DNA of 64,000 nucleotides from Streptomyces sp. NBC_01116 (GTDB taxonomy: Bacteria; Actinomycetota; Actinomycetes; Streptomycetales; Streptomycetaceae): the NCBI RefSeq assembly GCF_041435495.1, contig NZ_CP108644.1:3147501-3211500 (forward strand). Direction: 5' to 3'. Within the stretch, counting starts at the first letter, position 1. Every line of letters starts with the position of its first letter. The notes under the pieces were generated by a model. That model was not told where the DNA came from and ran no database searches. It worked only from the letters and a program-made list of their open reading frames with translations. Made by a program: the position numbers and the translations under genes. This document shows, piece by piece, positions 19,380 to 28,056 of this stretch.

Positions 19380-19414
19380 GTGCGCCCCTCGTCTGTCTCT
19401 TGCGTCCCGTGATG

Positions 19415-19475
19415 CAGCCGTTTGCGGCTGAACGACACGAGTGAAATTACAAGTGTGTAGCTCCGAGCCAGTCAA
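19415..19475 (-). promoter_or_regulatory. whiB promoter with WhiA-type GACAC and leader stem
   Basis: On the minus strand TTGACT (19470-19475), an 18-nt spacer and TGTAAT (19446-19451) make a good vegetative promoter. GACAC, the core of WhiA sites, occurs at 19434-19438 just downstream of the -10. A perfect 6-bp hairpin CAGCCG-TTTG-CGGCTG lies at 19415-19430 in the leader. WhiA control of whiB is known in Streptomyces; the particular site is inferred. Confidence 0.65.
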
Positions 19476-19660
19476 GCGAGGATCTGCTATTGGCCCAGGG
19501 ATTCACTCTGCGGAACCAAGCGTACGCGGAAAGTGTTCAAATCAGCAAAAACCTGACATATGCCACGGGCCCACAGCTCCACACCCTTCCCCGTGAGAGA
19601 CGAGTGAAGCCGCCCTTGTGTTGCGATTCGATCACCGAAGCGACCAAGATCACAGTCAGG

Positions 19661-19673
19661 TCACGGAGCGTCA
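19661..19673. promoter_or_regulatory. Candidate BldD operator upstream of whiB
   Basis: TCAC-GGAGC-GTCA matches the BldD box pattern TNAC-N5-GTNA exactly. BldD is known to repress whiB in Streptomyces. The site lies about 200 bp upstream of the promoter at 19446-19475, in the unusually long (710 bp) spacer with cysteine dioxygenase, so its effect on whiB or on the divergent gene is inferred. I see no gene in that spacer. Confidence 0.45.
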
Positions 19674-20089
19674 GCCGCGTTTGAGGGCGCGGATGATGCG
19701 CCACATGTCCCCGCCCAGAGGTGCATAAACCTTTCTCCAAACCCGACAACCGAAAGGGGTGAAACATTGCCCCCATATCGGGCATTGGGTTGACAGCGGG
19801 CGGCCCGAGCCGGTCTCCTTGGTTCCATGCCAGCGACCGCAGCCATGCACGTCACCCACGTCCGTGGGTTCCGTAGTGCTGTCCAGGCCCGCTGTTGCTG
19901 TTCCAGCTGTCACAGCTGTTGATGCCGTAGTGCTCCAGCTCTGATCCAGCCTCTCCGGTCGAGCGTCTTTCTTCGTCTCCTCCCGCTCCTCCCCCCGCAC
20001 CTCGCACTTCCCGCGGCTCCTTCCGAGCTGCCGACGCTCACCGCGACTCCCCGCACGTGAACCCCCCATGCCGAGGAACCACCGCAGCC

Positions 20090-20590
20090 ATGAACAGCGA
20101 CAGCGACCTTCAGATCGCCGGCGACATCCTTGAGGTCCAGCACCTCCTGCAGCCCGCCCGCGAGCACCCCTCCACCGTCTCCGAGTTCGTTGGCCTCGCC
20201 CGCTCCATCGCGGCCGACCGCGCGCAGTGGGCCGGAATCGTCCAGTACGACTCCGCCTCCCGCTGGTACCACCGCCTGCACCAGGGCCCCGGCTACGAGG
20301 TGTGGCTGCTCAGCTGGGTGCCCGGACAGGGCAGCGGGCGGCACGACCACGGCCTCTCCGCCGGCGTACTGACGGTCCTGGAAGGCGAGTTGACCGAGCG
20401 CACCGAGAGCGGGGCACGGTCGCTCGGCGCGGGCGCGCAGCGCGCCTTCGCCCCGGGGTACGTCCACGAAGTGGTCAACGACTCGCTCGAACCGGCGGTG
20501 AGCCTGCACATCTACTACCCGGGTCTGACCGAGATGCCGATGCACGCCACGCAAAGCGCCCCGACCGCCGTGGACGCCGTACCCGCCTGA
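20090..20590 (+). CDS. Cysteine dioxygenase family protein
   Basis: A 166-residue cupin enzyme that oxidises L-cysteine (or a related thiol) to the sulfinate using non-haem iron. The three-His iron site is visible: the pair in GSGRHDHGLSAG and the third in GYVHEVVND. The first cupin strand region contains VWLLSWVPGQGSG. The ATG at 20090 follows GAGGAA; an in-frame GTG at 20057 is less likely. It is divergent from whiB and only 13 bp before cofD, so all three rightward genes may share one transcript. 3-mercaptopropionate dioxygenase is an alternative substrate class. Confidence 0.88.
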   Translation: MNSDSDLQIAGDILEVQHLLQPAREHPSTVSEFVGLARSIAADRAQWAGIVQYDSASRWYHRLHQGPGYEVWLLSWVPGQGSGRHDHGLSAGVLTVLEGELTERTESGARSLGAGAQRAFAPGYVHEVVNDSLEPAVSLHIYYPGLTEMPMHATQSAPTAVDAVPA

Positions 20591-20603
20591 CAAACTGCTC
20601 CGC

Positions 20604-21560
20604 ATGCGCATTGTTGTTCTGGCCGGTGGCATCGGCGGTGCCCGCTTCCTTCGCGGCCTCAAGCAGGCCGCGCCCGACGCGGACATCACGGTGATCGGCA
20701 ACACGGGTGATGACATCCATCTGTTCGGGCTGAAGGTCTGCCCCGACCTCGACACCGTGATGTACACCCTCGGCGGTGGCATCAACGAGGAGCAGGGCTG
20801 GGGGCGGACCGACGAGACCTTCCAGGTCAAGGAGGAGCTCGCGGCGTACGGCGTGGGCCCCGGGTGGTTCGGGCTGGGCGACCGCGATTTCGCGACCCAT
20901 ATCGTCCGTACGCAGATGCTGGGCGCGGGCTATCCGCTGAGCGCGGTCACCGAGGCGCTCTGCGCCCGGTGGCAGCCGGGCGTGCGGCTGCTCCCCATGT
21001 CCGACGACCGGGTCGAGACGCATGTCGCCGTCGAGACGGACGGCGAGAGCAAGGCGATCCACTTCCAGGAGTACTGGGTGAAGCTGCGCGCCTCCGTGGA
21101 GGCGCAGGCGATCGTGCCGGTCGGCGCGGAGCAGGCCAAGCCGGCTCCGGGAGTGCTGGAGGCCATCGGTTCGGCCGACGTCATCGTCTTCCCGCCGTCG
21201 AATCCGGTGGTGTCCATCGGCACGATCCTCGCGGTGCCCGGGATCCGGGAGGCCATCGCCGAGGCCGGGGTGCCGGTCGTCGGCCTCTCCCCCATCGTCG
21301 GGGACGCGCCCGTGCGCGGGATGGCGGACAAGGTGCTCGCCGCGGTGGGCGTCGAATCGACCGCGGCGGCGGTGGCCCAGCACTACGGTTCCGGGCTGCT
21401 GGACGGCTGGCTGGTGGACACGGTGGACGCGGGTGCGGTCGGCGAGGTCGAGGCGGCGGGCATCCGCTGCCGGGCGGTGCCGCTGATGATGACGGACGTG
21501 GACGCGACCGCCGAGATGGCCCGGCAGGCGCTGGATCTGGCCGAGGAGGTTCGGGCGTGA
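20604..21560 (+). CDS. cofD: 2-phospho-L-lactate transferase (F420 biosynthesis)
   Basis: A 318-residue CofD/FbiA enzyme that joins the 2-phospholactate (or phosphoenolpyruvate) moiety to Fo, giving F420-0 or its dehydro form. It has the Rossmann-like start [38 protein letters not shown] and the [15 protein letters not shown] segment of the family. There is no obvious Shine-Dalgarno sequence, consistent with read-through from the gene 13 bp upstream. Its stop overlaps the GTG start of fbiB, so the two are translationally coupled. Confidence 0.95.
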   Translation: MRIVVLAGGIGGARFLRGLKQAAPDADITVIGNTGDDIHLFGLKVCPDLDTVMYTLGGGINEEQGWGRTDETFQVKEELAAYGVGPGWFGLGDRDFATHIVRTQMLGAGYPLSAVTEALCARWQPGVRLLPMSDDRVETHVAVETDGESKAIHFQEYWVKLRASVEAQAIVPVGAEQAKPAPGVLEAIGSADVIVFPPSNPVVSIGTILAVPGIREAIAEAGVPVVGLSPIVGDAPVRGMADKVLAAVGVESTAAAVAQHYGSGLLDGWLVDTVDAGAVGEVEAAGIRCRAVPLMMTDVDATAEMARQALDLAEEVRA

Positions 21561-22975
21561 GCGGTTCTCCTGGCGTCGGTGACGGTGGTCCCGGGGCTGG
21601 TGGTCCCGGGGCAGGTGACGGTGGTCCTGGGGCTGGTGGTCCCGGGGCTGCCGATGGTGCCGCGGCTTCCGGTGCGCCTTCCTTTCGGGTCTGGGCGCTG
21701 GGCGGGATGCCCGAGGTGCGGGCCGGTGATGATCTCGCCAAGCTGATCGCCGCGGCCGAGCCGGCGCTGGTCGACGGGGACATCCTGCTCGTCACCTCGA
21801 AGATCGTTTCCAAGGCCGAGGGGCGGATCGTCGAGGCCGCCGACCGCGAGGCCGCCATAGACGCCGAGACCGTGCGGGTGGTCGCCCGGCGCGGGCCGCT
21901 GCGGATCGTGGAGAACCGGCAGGGTCTGGTCATGGCCGCCGCCGGGGTCGACGCCTCGAACACGCCGGCCGGGACCGTCCTGCTGCTGCCCGAGGACCCC
22001 GACGTCTCCGCCCGGGCCATCCGGGACGGGCTGCGGGACGCCCTCGGTGTGGAGGTCGGCGTCGTCGTCACGGACACCTTCGGGCGGCCCTGGCGCAACG
22101 GGCTGACCGATGTCGCGATCGGTGCGGCCGGAGTGCGGGTGCTGGACGATCTGCGCGGCGGGACGGACGCGTACGGCAATCCGCTCAGCGCCACCGTCGT
22201 GGCCACGGCGGACGAGCTGGCCGCGGCCGGGGACCTGGTCAAGGGCAAGGCGGAGGGACTGCCCGTCGCCGTGGTGCGGGGGCTGCGGCACGTGGTGGCG
22301 TCCGGTGACGAGGACTCCGCCGGTGCTCGGGCGCTCGTACGGAGTGCGGCCGACGACATGTTCCGGCTCGGGACGTCGGAGGCGGTCCGTGAAGCGGTGA
22401 CGCTGCGGCGTACCGTGCGCGAGTTCACCGACGAGCCGGTGGATCCGGGAGCCGTGCGGCGGGCGGTGGCGGCGGCGGTGACCGCGCCTGCCCCTCATCA
22501 CACGACGCCGTGGCGGTTCGTGCTGCTGGAGTCCGCCGCGTCGCGGACCCGGCTGCTCGACGCGATGCGGGACGCGTGGATCGAGGACCTGCGGCGCGAC
22601 GGCAAGGACGAGGAGTCGATCGCCAAGCGGGTGCGGCGCGGGGATGTGCTGCGCAACGCGCCGTATCTGGCGGTGCCGTGCCTGGTGATGGACGGCTCGC
22701 ACACGTACGGGGACGAGCGGCGCGACACCGCGGAGCGCGAGATGTTCGTGGTCGCGGCGGGCGCGGGCGTGCAGAACTTCCTGGTGGCGCTGGCGGGTGA
22801 GCGGCTGGGGTCGGCGTGGGTGTCCTCGACGATGTTCTGCCGGTCCGTGGTGCGGGAGGTGTTGTCGCTGCCGTCGTCCTGGGATCCGTTGGGCGCGGTG
22901 GCTGTGGGGCATGCGGCGGGGGTGCCTCGGGAGCGGGGCGTTCGGGATGTGGAGGCGTTTCTCACCGTGCGGTGA
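21557..22975 (+). CDS. fbiB: Coenzyme F420:L-glutamate ligase, two-domain FbiB
   Basis: A 472-residue fusion. The N-terminal CofE-type gamma-glutamyl ligase (about residues 42-275) has [27 protein letters not shown] and DVAIGAAG. The C-terminal FMN-dependent nitroreductase-like domain (about 280-472) reduces dehydro-F420-0 in characterised homologues. The start GTG overlaps the cofD stop (GTGA). The first 40 residues are a low-complexity [12 protein letters not shown] repeat not needed by the fold. Together with cofD this makes polyglutamylated F420. Confidence 0.94.
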   Translation: MSGSPGVGDGGPGAGGPGAGDGGPGAGGPGAADGAAASGAPSFRVWALGGMPEVRAGDDLAKLIAAAEPALVDGDILLVTSKIVSKAEGRIVEAADREAAIDAETVRVVARRGPLRIVENRQGLVMAAAGVDASNTPAGTVLLLPEDPDVSARAIRDGLRDALGVEVGVVVTDTFGRPWRNGLTDVAIGAAGVRVLDDLRGGTDAYGNPLSATVVATADELAAAGDLVKGKAEGLPVAVVRGLRHVVASGDEDSAGARALVRSAADDMFRLGTSEAVREAVTLRRTVREFTDEPVDPGAVRRAVAAAVTAPAPHHTTPWRFVLLESAASRTRLLDAMRDAWIEDLRRDGKDEESIAKRVRRGDVLRNAPYLAVPCLVMDGSHTYGDERRDTAEREMFVVAAGAGVQNFLVALAGERLGSAWVSSTMFCRSVVREVLSLPSSWDPLGAVAVGHAAGVPRERGVRDVEAFLTVR

Positions 22976-23059
22976 GGTGAGGCGGGGTGGGGCGGTGGTG
23001 CGGGGCGCGGTGGTGGGTGGCGCTGGGTGCCGCTGCGCGGGGCCTTGTCCCCCTACCCG

Positions 23060-23171
23060 CCCCTTCCCGAAACCGGGGCTCCGCCCCGGGCCCCCTTGTC
23101 CTCAAGCGCCGGACGGGCTGGATTCGGGCTCCGCCCCCGGCCCCGCTCCTCGAACGCCGGAGGGGCTGGAG
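23060..23171. repeat. Streptomyces intergenic repeat, second copy
   Basis: It contains CCGGGGC-TCC-GCCCCGG (23073-23089), then a CTCAAGCGCCGGACGGGCTGG-like block and a second CTCGAACGCCGGAGGGGCTGG-like block, matching the element at 9902-10064. It lies between the convergent ends of fbiB and the glycosylase gene and probably terminates both. Confidence 0.8.
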
Positions 23172-23228
23172 ACAGCTCCGGAGGAGCTGGAAGACGCGGG
23201 CGGCCACAGGTAGGTGTTTTCGGGAGGG

Positions 23229-24236
23229 CTACAGGTGGGTGATGTTGCCCGGGGTCATCCTCGGGGCCCGGCGTTTCGGGGTGTTGCCCGAGAGCAGGAT
23301 CAGGCGGGTCGCCCGGTGGCGCTGGCCCTCGTACGGGGTCAGCAGGGTCAGCATCTCCTCGTCGTCCGCGTCGCGGTTGTCCGCCAGGGCGTGGCCCACG
23401 ATGCCCGGGAGGTGCAGGTCGCCCACCGTGACCGCGTCCGGTGCGCCGTTCGAGCGCTGGAGGGTCTCGGCCGAGGTCCAGGGGCCGATGCCGGGGATCA
23501 GTTCCAGGCGGGTCCGGGCCTCGGGGAGGTTCATCGTGGCCGCCTCCTCCAGCCGGCGGGCCACCCGTACCGCGCGCAGGATCGTCGATGACCGCTTGGC
23601 GTCGACGTTCGCCCTGTGCCATTCCCAGGACGGGATCATCGCCCAGCCCCGCGGGTCCGGCATGACGTGCAGGCCCAGGTCCGCGGTGGGGCCGGGAGCG
23701 GGGGTGCCGAAGCGGCGGACCAGGTGGCGCCAGGCGCGGTACGCCTCGTCCGTGGTGACCTTCTGCTCCAGGATCGAGGGGATCAGCGACTCCATGACCA
23801 GGCCCGTGCGGAGCAGTCGCAGGCCCGGGCGGCGGTGGCGGGTCAGGGCCAGCAGGCGGTGGCGGGGGACGAAGGCGTCCGGGTCGTCGTCCGCGCCCAG
23901 GAGGGCGGGGAGGCCCGCCAGCAGCCAGTCCGCGCCGGGGCCCCACGCCGCCGCCGCGATCCGGTCGCCGCGCGCCGCGACGCGCAGGGTGCCGGGGCCC
24001 TCGGGCGTGCGGGTGGCCCGCCAGAACGTGCCGTCCGGGACCATCCGGAACGTGGGGTCCGCCGGGCCCCGGCGCAGGGGGCCGAGGACGAGGCGGAGGT
24101 CCAGCGGGCCCGTCGGGGTCCACTCACGGGTCAGCGGCGGGCCGTCGTGCGAGGGCGGGGCCGTCCGACGCGCCGGGGCGACAGCCTGATGCGGCAGCGC
24201 CGCTCGCGCGGTGCGGGGGGCGAATCGTCCTGCCAC
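23229..24236 (-). CDS. DNA-3-methyladenine glycosylase II (AlkA-like, HhH-GPD)
   Basis: A 335-residue base-excision glycosylase removing alkylated purines. The helix-hairpin-helix is LELIPGIGPWTSAETL, and the catalytic Asp follows in AVTVGDLHLPGIVGHAL. An N-terminal beta domain precedes it. The C-terminal TPYEGQRHRATRLILLSG segment is typical of actinobacterial homologues. The GTG at 24236 is chosen because upstream residues overlap the neighbouring gene in the wrong composition. Between it and the next gene is a short array of TTCTCGGAG repeats (about 24249-24285). Confidence 0.9.
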   Translation of the reverse strand: MAGRFAPRTARAALPHQAVAPARRTAPPSHDGPPLTREWTPTGPLDLRLVLGPLRRGPADPTFRMVPDGTFWRATRTPEGPGTLRVAARGDRIAAAAWGPGADWLLAGLPALLGADDDPDAFVPRHRLLALTRHRRPGLRLLRTGLVMESLIPSILEQKVTTDEAYRAWRHLVRRFGTPAPGPTADLGLHVMPDPRGWAMIPSWEWHRANVDAKRSSTILRAVRVARRLEEAATMNLPEARTRLELIPGIGPWTSAETLQRSNGAPDAVTVGDLHLPGIVGHALADNRDADDEEMLTLLTPYEGQRHRATRLILLSGNTPKRRAPRMTPGNITHL

Positions 24237-24327
24237 GGGTGGCCTCGGTGTTCTCGGAGTCTCGGAGTTCTCGGAGTTCTCGGTTCGGAGGGGGCGTCCT
24301 TTTGAGGGTACGGGTACGGGTGCGGGT

Positions 24328-25419
24328 CTACTGGTCCGAGGAGAAGCGGACCGAGCCGTCCGGCAGGACCGCGCCGCACCAGATCCTGATCCCGTCGCGC
24401 AGTTCGTTGTCCGCGCCGACCTGTGCCCCGTCGCCGATGACCGCGCCCGCCAGCACCGTACTGTCGCCGATCCTGGCACCGGCCCCGACCAGGGAGTCCG
24501 TGATGACCGCGCCCGCTTCGACGACCGCGCCGTCCAGGATCGTCGAGCCGTCTATTCTCGCGCCCGCGCCGATCACCGCGCCGGCGCCGACCACCGTGCC
24601 GCCGGTGAGCTTGGCGTCCGGGGCCACGGAGGCGGTCGGCAGGACCAGGCGGTCGCCGCAGCGGCCGGGGACCGCCGGGGACGGGGCGCGGCCGAGGACG
24701 AGGTCGGCGGAGCCGCGGACGAAGGCGCCCGGGGTGCCGAGGTCCAGCCAGTACGTGGAGTCGACCATGCCCTGGAGGTGGGCGCCGGAGGCGAGCAGTC
24801 CGGGGAAGGTCTCGCGCTCGACGGAGACCGGGCGGCCCGCCGGGATGGAGTCGATGACCGAGCGCCGGAAGATGTACGCCCCGGCGTTGATCTGGTCGGT
24901 GACGATCTCTTCCGGCGTCTGCGGCTTCTCCAGGAAGGCCGTGACCCGGCCCGTCGTGTCGGTCGGCACGAGGCCGAAGGCGCGCGGGTCCTCGACCCGG
25001 GTCAGGTGGAGGGAGACATCCGCCCCGGAGACGGTGTGCGAGGTGACCAGGGCCCGGATGTCGAGCCCGGTCAGGATGTCGCCGTTGAAGATGAGGACCG
25101 GTGCGTCCGGCCCCGAGGTCAGCTTCGGCGCGACGTTGCGGATGGCTCCGCCGGTGCCGAGCGGCTCCTGCTCGGTGACGTACTCGATGTGCAGGCCGAG
25201 CGAGGAGCCGTCGCCGAAGTACGGCTCGAAGACCTCCGCCAGGTAGGACGTGGCGAGCACGATGTGCTCCACCCCGGCCGCCCTGGCCCGCGCGAGCTGG
25301 TGGGTGAGGAAGGGGACCCCGGCCGCCGGAACCATCGGCTTCGGGGTGTGCACCGTGAGCGGGCGCAGCCGGGTGCCCTTGCCACCGACCAGGAGAATCG
25401 CTTCTTTTGCCTCTGTCAC
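24328..25419 (-). CDS. Sugar-1-phosphate nucleotidyltransferase (GDP-mannose pyrophosphorylase-like)
   Basis: A 363-residue NDP-sugar synthase. The pyrophosphorylase signature LLVGGKGTRLRPLTVHTPKP is at residues 10-29, VEHIVLATSYLAEVF follows, and the Mg-binding ILIFNGDIL is near residue 108. From about 265 to the end it forms left-handed beta-helix hexapeptide repeats (VGAGAVIGAGARIDGSTI). It most probably makes GDP-mannose from mannose-1-phosphate, completing the manA-manB route, but UDP- or dTDP-sugar products cannot be excluded. It is followed leftward by the glycosylase gene. Confidence 0.9.
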   Translation of the reverse strand: MTEAKEAILLVGGKGTRLRPLTVHTPKPMVPAAGVPFLTHQLARARAAGVEHIVLATSYLAEVFEPYFGDGSSLGLHIEYVTEQEPLGTGGAIRNVAPKLTSGPDAPVLIFNGDILTGLDIRALVTSHTVSGADVSLHLTRVEDPRAFGLVPTDTTGRVTAFLEKPQTPEEIVTDQINAGAYIFRRSVIDSIPAGRPVSVERETFPGLLASGAHLQGMVDSTYWLDLGTPGAFVRGSADLVLGRAPSPAVPGRCGDRLVLPTASVAPDAKLTGGTVVGAGAVIGAGARIDGSTILDGAVVEAGAVITDSLVGAGARIGDSTVLAGAVIGDGAQVGADNELRDGIRIWCGAVLPDGSVRFSSDQ

Positions 25420-25498
25420 AGCACCGTCTCTGCTTCCTGCTGGGGCCTGGCCTGGATGTGGCTGGCCAGTCTAAGCAGACCGGTCGGTAACTCCCCGG

Positions 25499-26977
25499 TC
25501 AGCGGCCCTGCAGTTTGGCGGAGCTGGTCCGGGCCTTGCCGAGCTTCTTGTAGAGACGCTCTCCGGGGCATTCGGTTGCGAAGGCGTTCCGATGACCCGA
25601 GATGACCTTCATTTTGACCTTTTTGCCCTTCTTGTACTTTCCGCTTCCGCCGGAGACGAGGGTGACCTTGCCCTTGGGGTTGGCTCCGAACAGCCCGAGC
25701 TTCCAGGCGGTGAGCTTGGAGACGGCGGTCACCGCGGCGGCGGGCGGGTTGGTGGTGGAGTACGTGCCGAGCACGGCGATCCCCATGGTGTTCGTGTTGA
25801 AGCCCAGGGTGTGGGCGCCCAGGACGGCCTTGGAGACGCCTCCGGCCCGGCCCTCGTAGATGTTTCCGCACTTGTCGACGGCGAAGTTGTAGCCGAAGTC
25901 GCGCCAGCCGCTGCTCGTGACGTGGTAGCGGTAGATGCTGCGGAGCACCGAAGGGGCCTGCTTGCAGGTGTAGTTGTTGCCGGTCGCGCTGTGGTGCACG
26001 AAGGCCGCCTTGACGGACTTGGTGTACGCGAAGTCGCGCTCGCGGAGCTTCTCGTCCGCGCCCCAGCCCTTGCGGGTGACGATCCTCGGGCGGGGGCCGA
26101 TGTACGGCTTCGCGCCGGCCGCGACGATCGCCGCCTCCTCCGCCGTCTCCGCCTTGGTCAGCGCGGGGATGACGGCCGCGCCGAGCGGCGCGAGGTCCGC
26201 GTTGACGGCCGAGGTGGCGGCGGACTCGGCGGTGAGCACCTCCGGCACGAGCCCCGTCGTCGTCGGCGGCACCGGGTTGCCGACGAACATCGCCTGGGTG
26301 GCGGTCCGGCCGGCGGGGGCGTCGGGGGCGGGTTCGGGCGCGGGGTCCTCGCCGGGGTCGACGAGTTCGAGGCGCAGCCCTTCGGGGAGGGGCACGGCGG
26401 CGGACCGGTGCCGCGGATCGGCTGCTTCCGGGCGTACGCGCACCTCCACGCCGTCCGAGTCGCCGACCCAGAGCGGGGCGGTCGCTCCGCGCACGGCGCC
26501 GGACGCCCGCTCGGCGCTGCCCAGGTCGGCGGCGTGCTCGGCGTTGTGGGTCTCGACGTCCTGCCAGTCCGACCAGCTCGTGCCGCCGGTCGCCCGGGTG
26601 CGGACCTGGACCGTGCCGTGGAGTTCGGCCTCGGCGTCGTCCCAGACGACGCCCACGAGGGAGAAGGGCCGGGCCGTCCGCCGGTCCAGGCCCTGACCGG
26701 GCGCCGCCGGACCCACGGACCGGTCGGACGGGGCGGCCAGGGGTTCCAGGGGCAGGGACTGCGTCGAGCCCGCGGGCGCGCGGGTCGTGCCGGTGGGCGG
26801 CGGGGCGGCTTCGGTCCGGGCCGACGGCGGGCCGGATCCGGGTGACTCGGGGGACAGGGAAGGAGGCCGGGCCGAGGCGGAGTGCGCGGCCGGGGCGGAC
26901 AGGGCGGGGGCGGCGAGCGGCAGGGTGAGGGCCGCCGCGCAGGTGACGCCGACTGAGGTGACCAAAAGGGTACGCAT
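25499..26977 (-). CDS. Secreted N-acetylmuramoyl-L-alanine amidase, PGRP domain
   Basis: A 492-residue exported protein. Residues 1-28 form a signal peptide ending near an AxA site. A Pro/Ala-rich region and a beta-rich binding module (about 90-210) follow. The peptidoglycan-recognition amidase domain (about 285-470) has WGADEKLRERDF, AAFVHHSATGNNYTC, the zinc His and Cys in the VISGHRNAFATECPGERLY segment, and DFGYNFAVDKCGNIYEGRAGG. The ATG at 26977 has AGGA nine bases ahead; an in-frame ATG at 26995 is possible. It cleaves stem peptides from glycan, consistent with the envelope genes around it. Confidence 0.9.
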   Translation of the reverse strand: MRTLLVTSVGVTCAAALTLPLAAPALSAPAAHSASARPPSLSPESPGSGPPSARTEAAPPPTGTTRAPAGSTQSLPLEPLAAPSDRSVGPAAPGQGLDRRTARPFSLVGVVWDDAEAELHGTVQVRTRATGGTSWSDWQDVETHNAEHAADLGSAERASGAVRGATAPLWVGDSDGVEVRVRPEAADPRHRSAAVPLPEGLRLELVDPGEDPAPEPAPDAPAGRTATQAMFVGNPVPPTTTGLVPEVLTAESAATSAVNADLAPLGAAVIPALTKAETAEEAAIVAAGAKPYIGPRPRIVTRKGWGADEKLRERDFAYTKSVKAAFVHHSATGNNYTCKQAPSVLRSIYRYHVTSSGWRDFGYNFAVDKCGNIYEGRAGGVSKAVLGAHTLGFNTNTMGIAVLGTYSTTNPPAAAVTAVSKLTAWKLGLFGANPKGKVTLVSGGSGKYKKGKKVKMKVISGHRNAFATECPGERLYKKLGKARTSSAKLQGR

Positions 26978-27114
26978 ACGCAAGATCCTGGCCATACAGT
27001 CATGAGTCCGGCTACCCGGGCATCGGCCTCTCCGTGACGCACCGTCTGCCGAACCGGTGTACGTGACACCCGTTCAGCCCGCCCCGCACAGCGCCCGCGC
27101 GTACGCTTGCGCGG

Positions 27115-27867
27115 GTGAACTCCAGCGACCGCACCCCCGCCGACCTGCTGCGATCCGCGCTCGCCGCGGACCCGACCCGACCTCTGGTCACTTTCTACGA
27201 CGACGCCACCGGAGAACGCGTCGAACTGTCGGTGGCCACCTTCGCCAATTGGGTGGCCAAGACCGCCAACCTGCTCCAGGGCGACCTCGCCGCGGAGCCG
27301 GGCGACCGGCTCGCCCTGCTGCTCCCCGCGCACTGGCAGTCCGCGGTCTGGCTGCTCGCCTGCTCCTCCGTCGGAGTCGTCGCCGAGGTCCAGGGCGACC
27401 CGGCCGCCGCCGACCTCGTCGTGACCGGCCCGGACACCCTGGAGCGGGCGCGGGCCTGCCGGGGCGAGCGCGTCGCCCTCGCGCTGCGGCCCCTGGGCGG
27501 GCGGTTCCCGCAGACGCCCGAGGGATTCATGGACTACGCGGTGGAGGTGCCGAGCCAGGGCGACCGCTTCGCGCCCTTCGCCCCGGTGGACCCGGACGCG
27601 CCCGCGCTGGCCGTCGGCGGGATCGAGCTGACGGGCGCGCAGCTCGTCGCCCGGGCCCGCGAGGACGCCGGCACCCTCGGACTCGCACCGGGGTCCCGGC
27701 TGCTCACCGGGCGTACGTACGACACCTGGGAAGGGCTGAGCGCCGGACTCTTCGCGCCACTGGCGGCCGGCGGCTCCGTGGTGCTCTGCCGCCACCTCGG
27801 GCAGCTCGGCGGGGACGGACTGGCCAAGCGGACCGAGAGCGAGCGGGTCACCAACACCGCGGTATGA
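27115..27867 (+). CDS. TIGR03089 family protein (acyl-CoA synthetase-like N-terminal remnant)
   Basis: A 250-residue actinobacterial protein resembling the N-terminal part of AMP-forming acyl-CoA synthetases. It includes PLVTFYDDATGERVELSV, ANWVAKTANLLQGDLAAEPGDRLALLLP and HWQSAVWLLACSSVGVVAEV. The adenylation motifs of the full enzymes and the C-terminal domain are absent, so catalysis is doubtful. Translation starts at GTG. It is divergent from the amidase gene and precedes the LCP cluster, an arrangement usual in Streptomyces. The role is unknown. Confidence 0.85.
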   Translation: MNSSDRTPADLLRSALAADPTRPLVTFYDDATGERVELSVATFANWVAKTANLLQGDLAAEPGDRLALLLPAHWQSAVWLLACSSVGVVAEVQGDPAAADLVVTGPDTLERARACRGERVALALRPLGGRFPQTPEGFMDYAVEVPSQGDRFAPFAPVDPDAPALAVGGIELTGAQLVARAREDAGTLGLAPGSRLLTGRTYDTWEGLSAGLFAPLAAGGSVVLCRHLGQLGGDGLAKRTESERVTNTAV

Positions 27868-28056
27868 CAAGCGCGCTGAGGTGCACTCGTCCGGCCCACA
27901 GCGGGCCGAGTCCTCGGTAATCGGCTCCGGAGCGGGTAGATGATCGGGCGGTACAGACCACTCTCCTGGCCGTGCACAACCAAGCGTGAGTTTCAGCCGT
28001 CTACTCCTGCGACCGGCGGCCCCTCGCGCCGCCGAACGTGAAGGATGGACGCAGAC

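Noticed and set aside
19537..19785. An 82-codon leftward frame upstream of whiB
   Set aside because: It covers the expected control region of whiB, has no ribosome site, and shows no coding composition.
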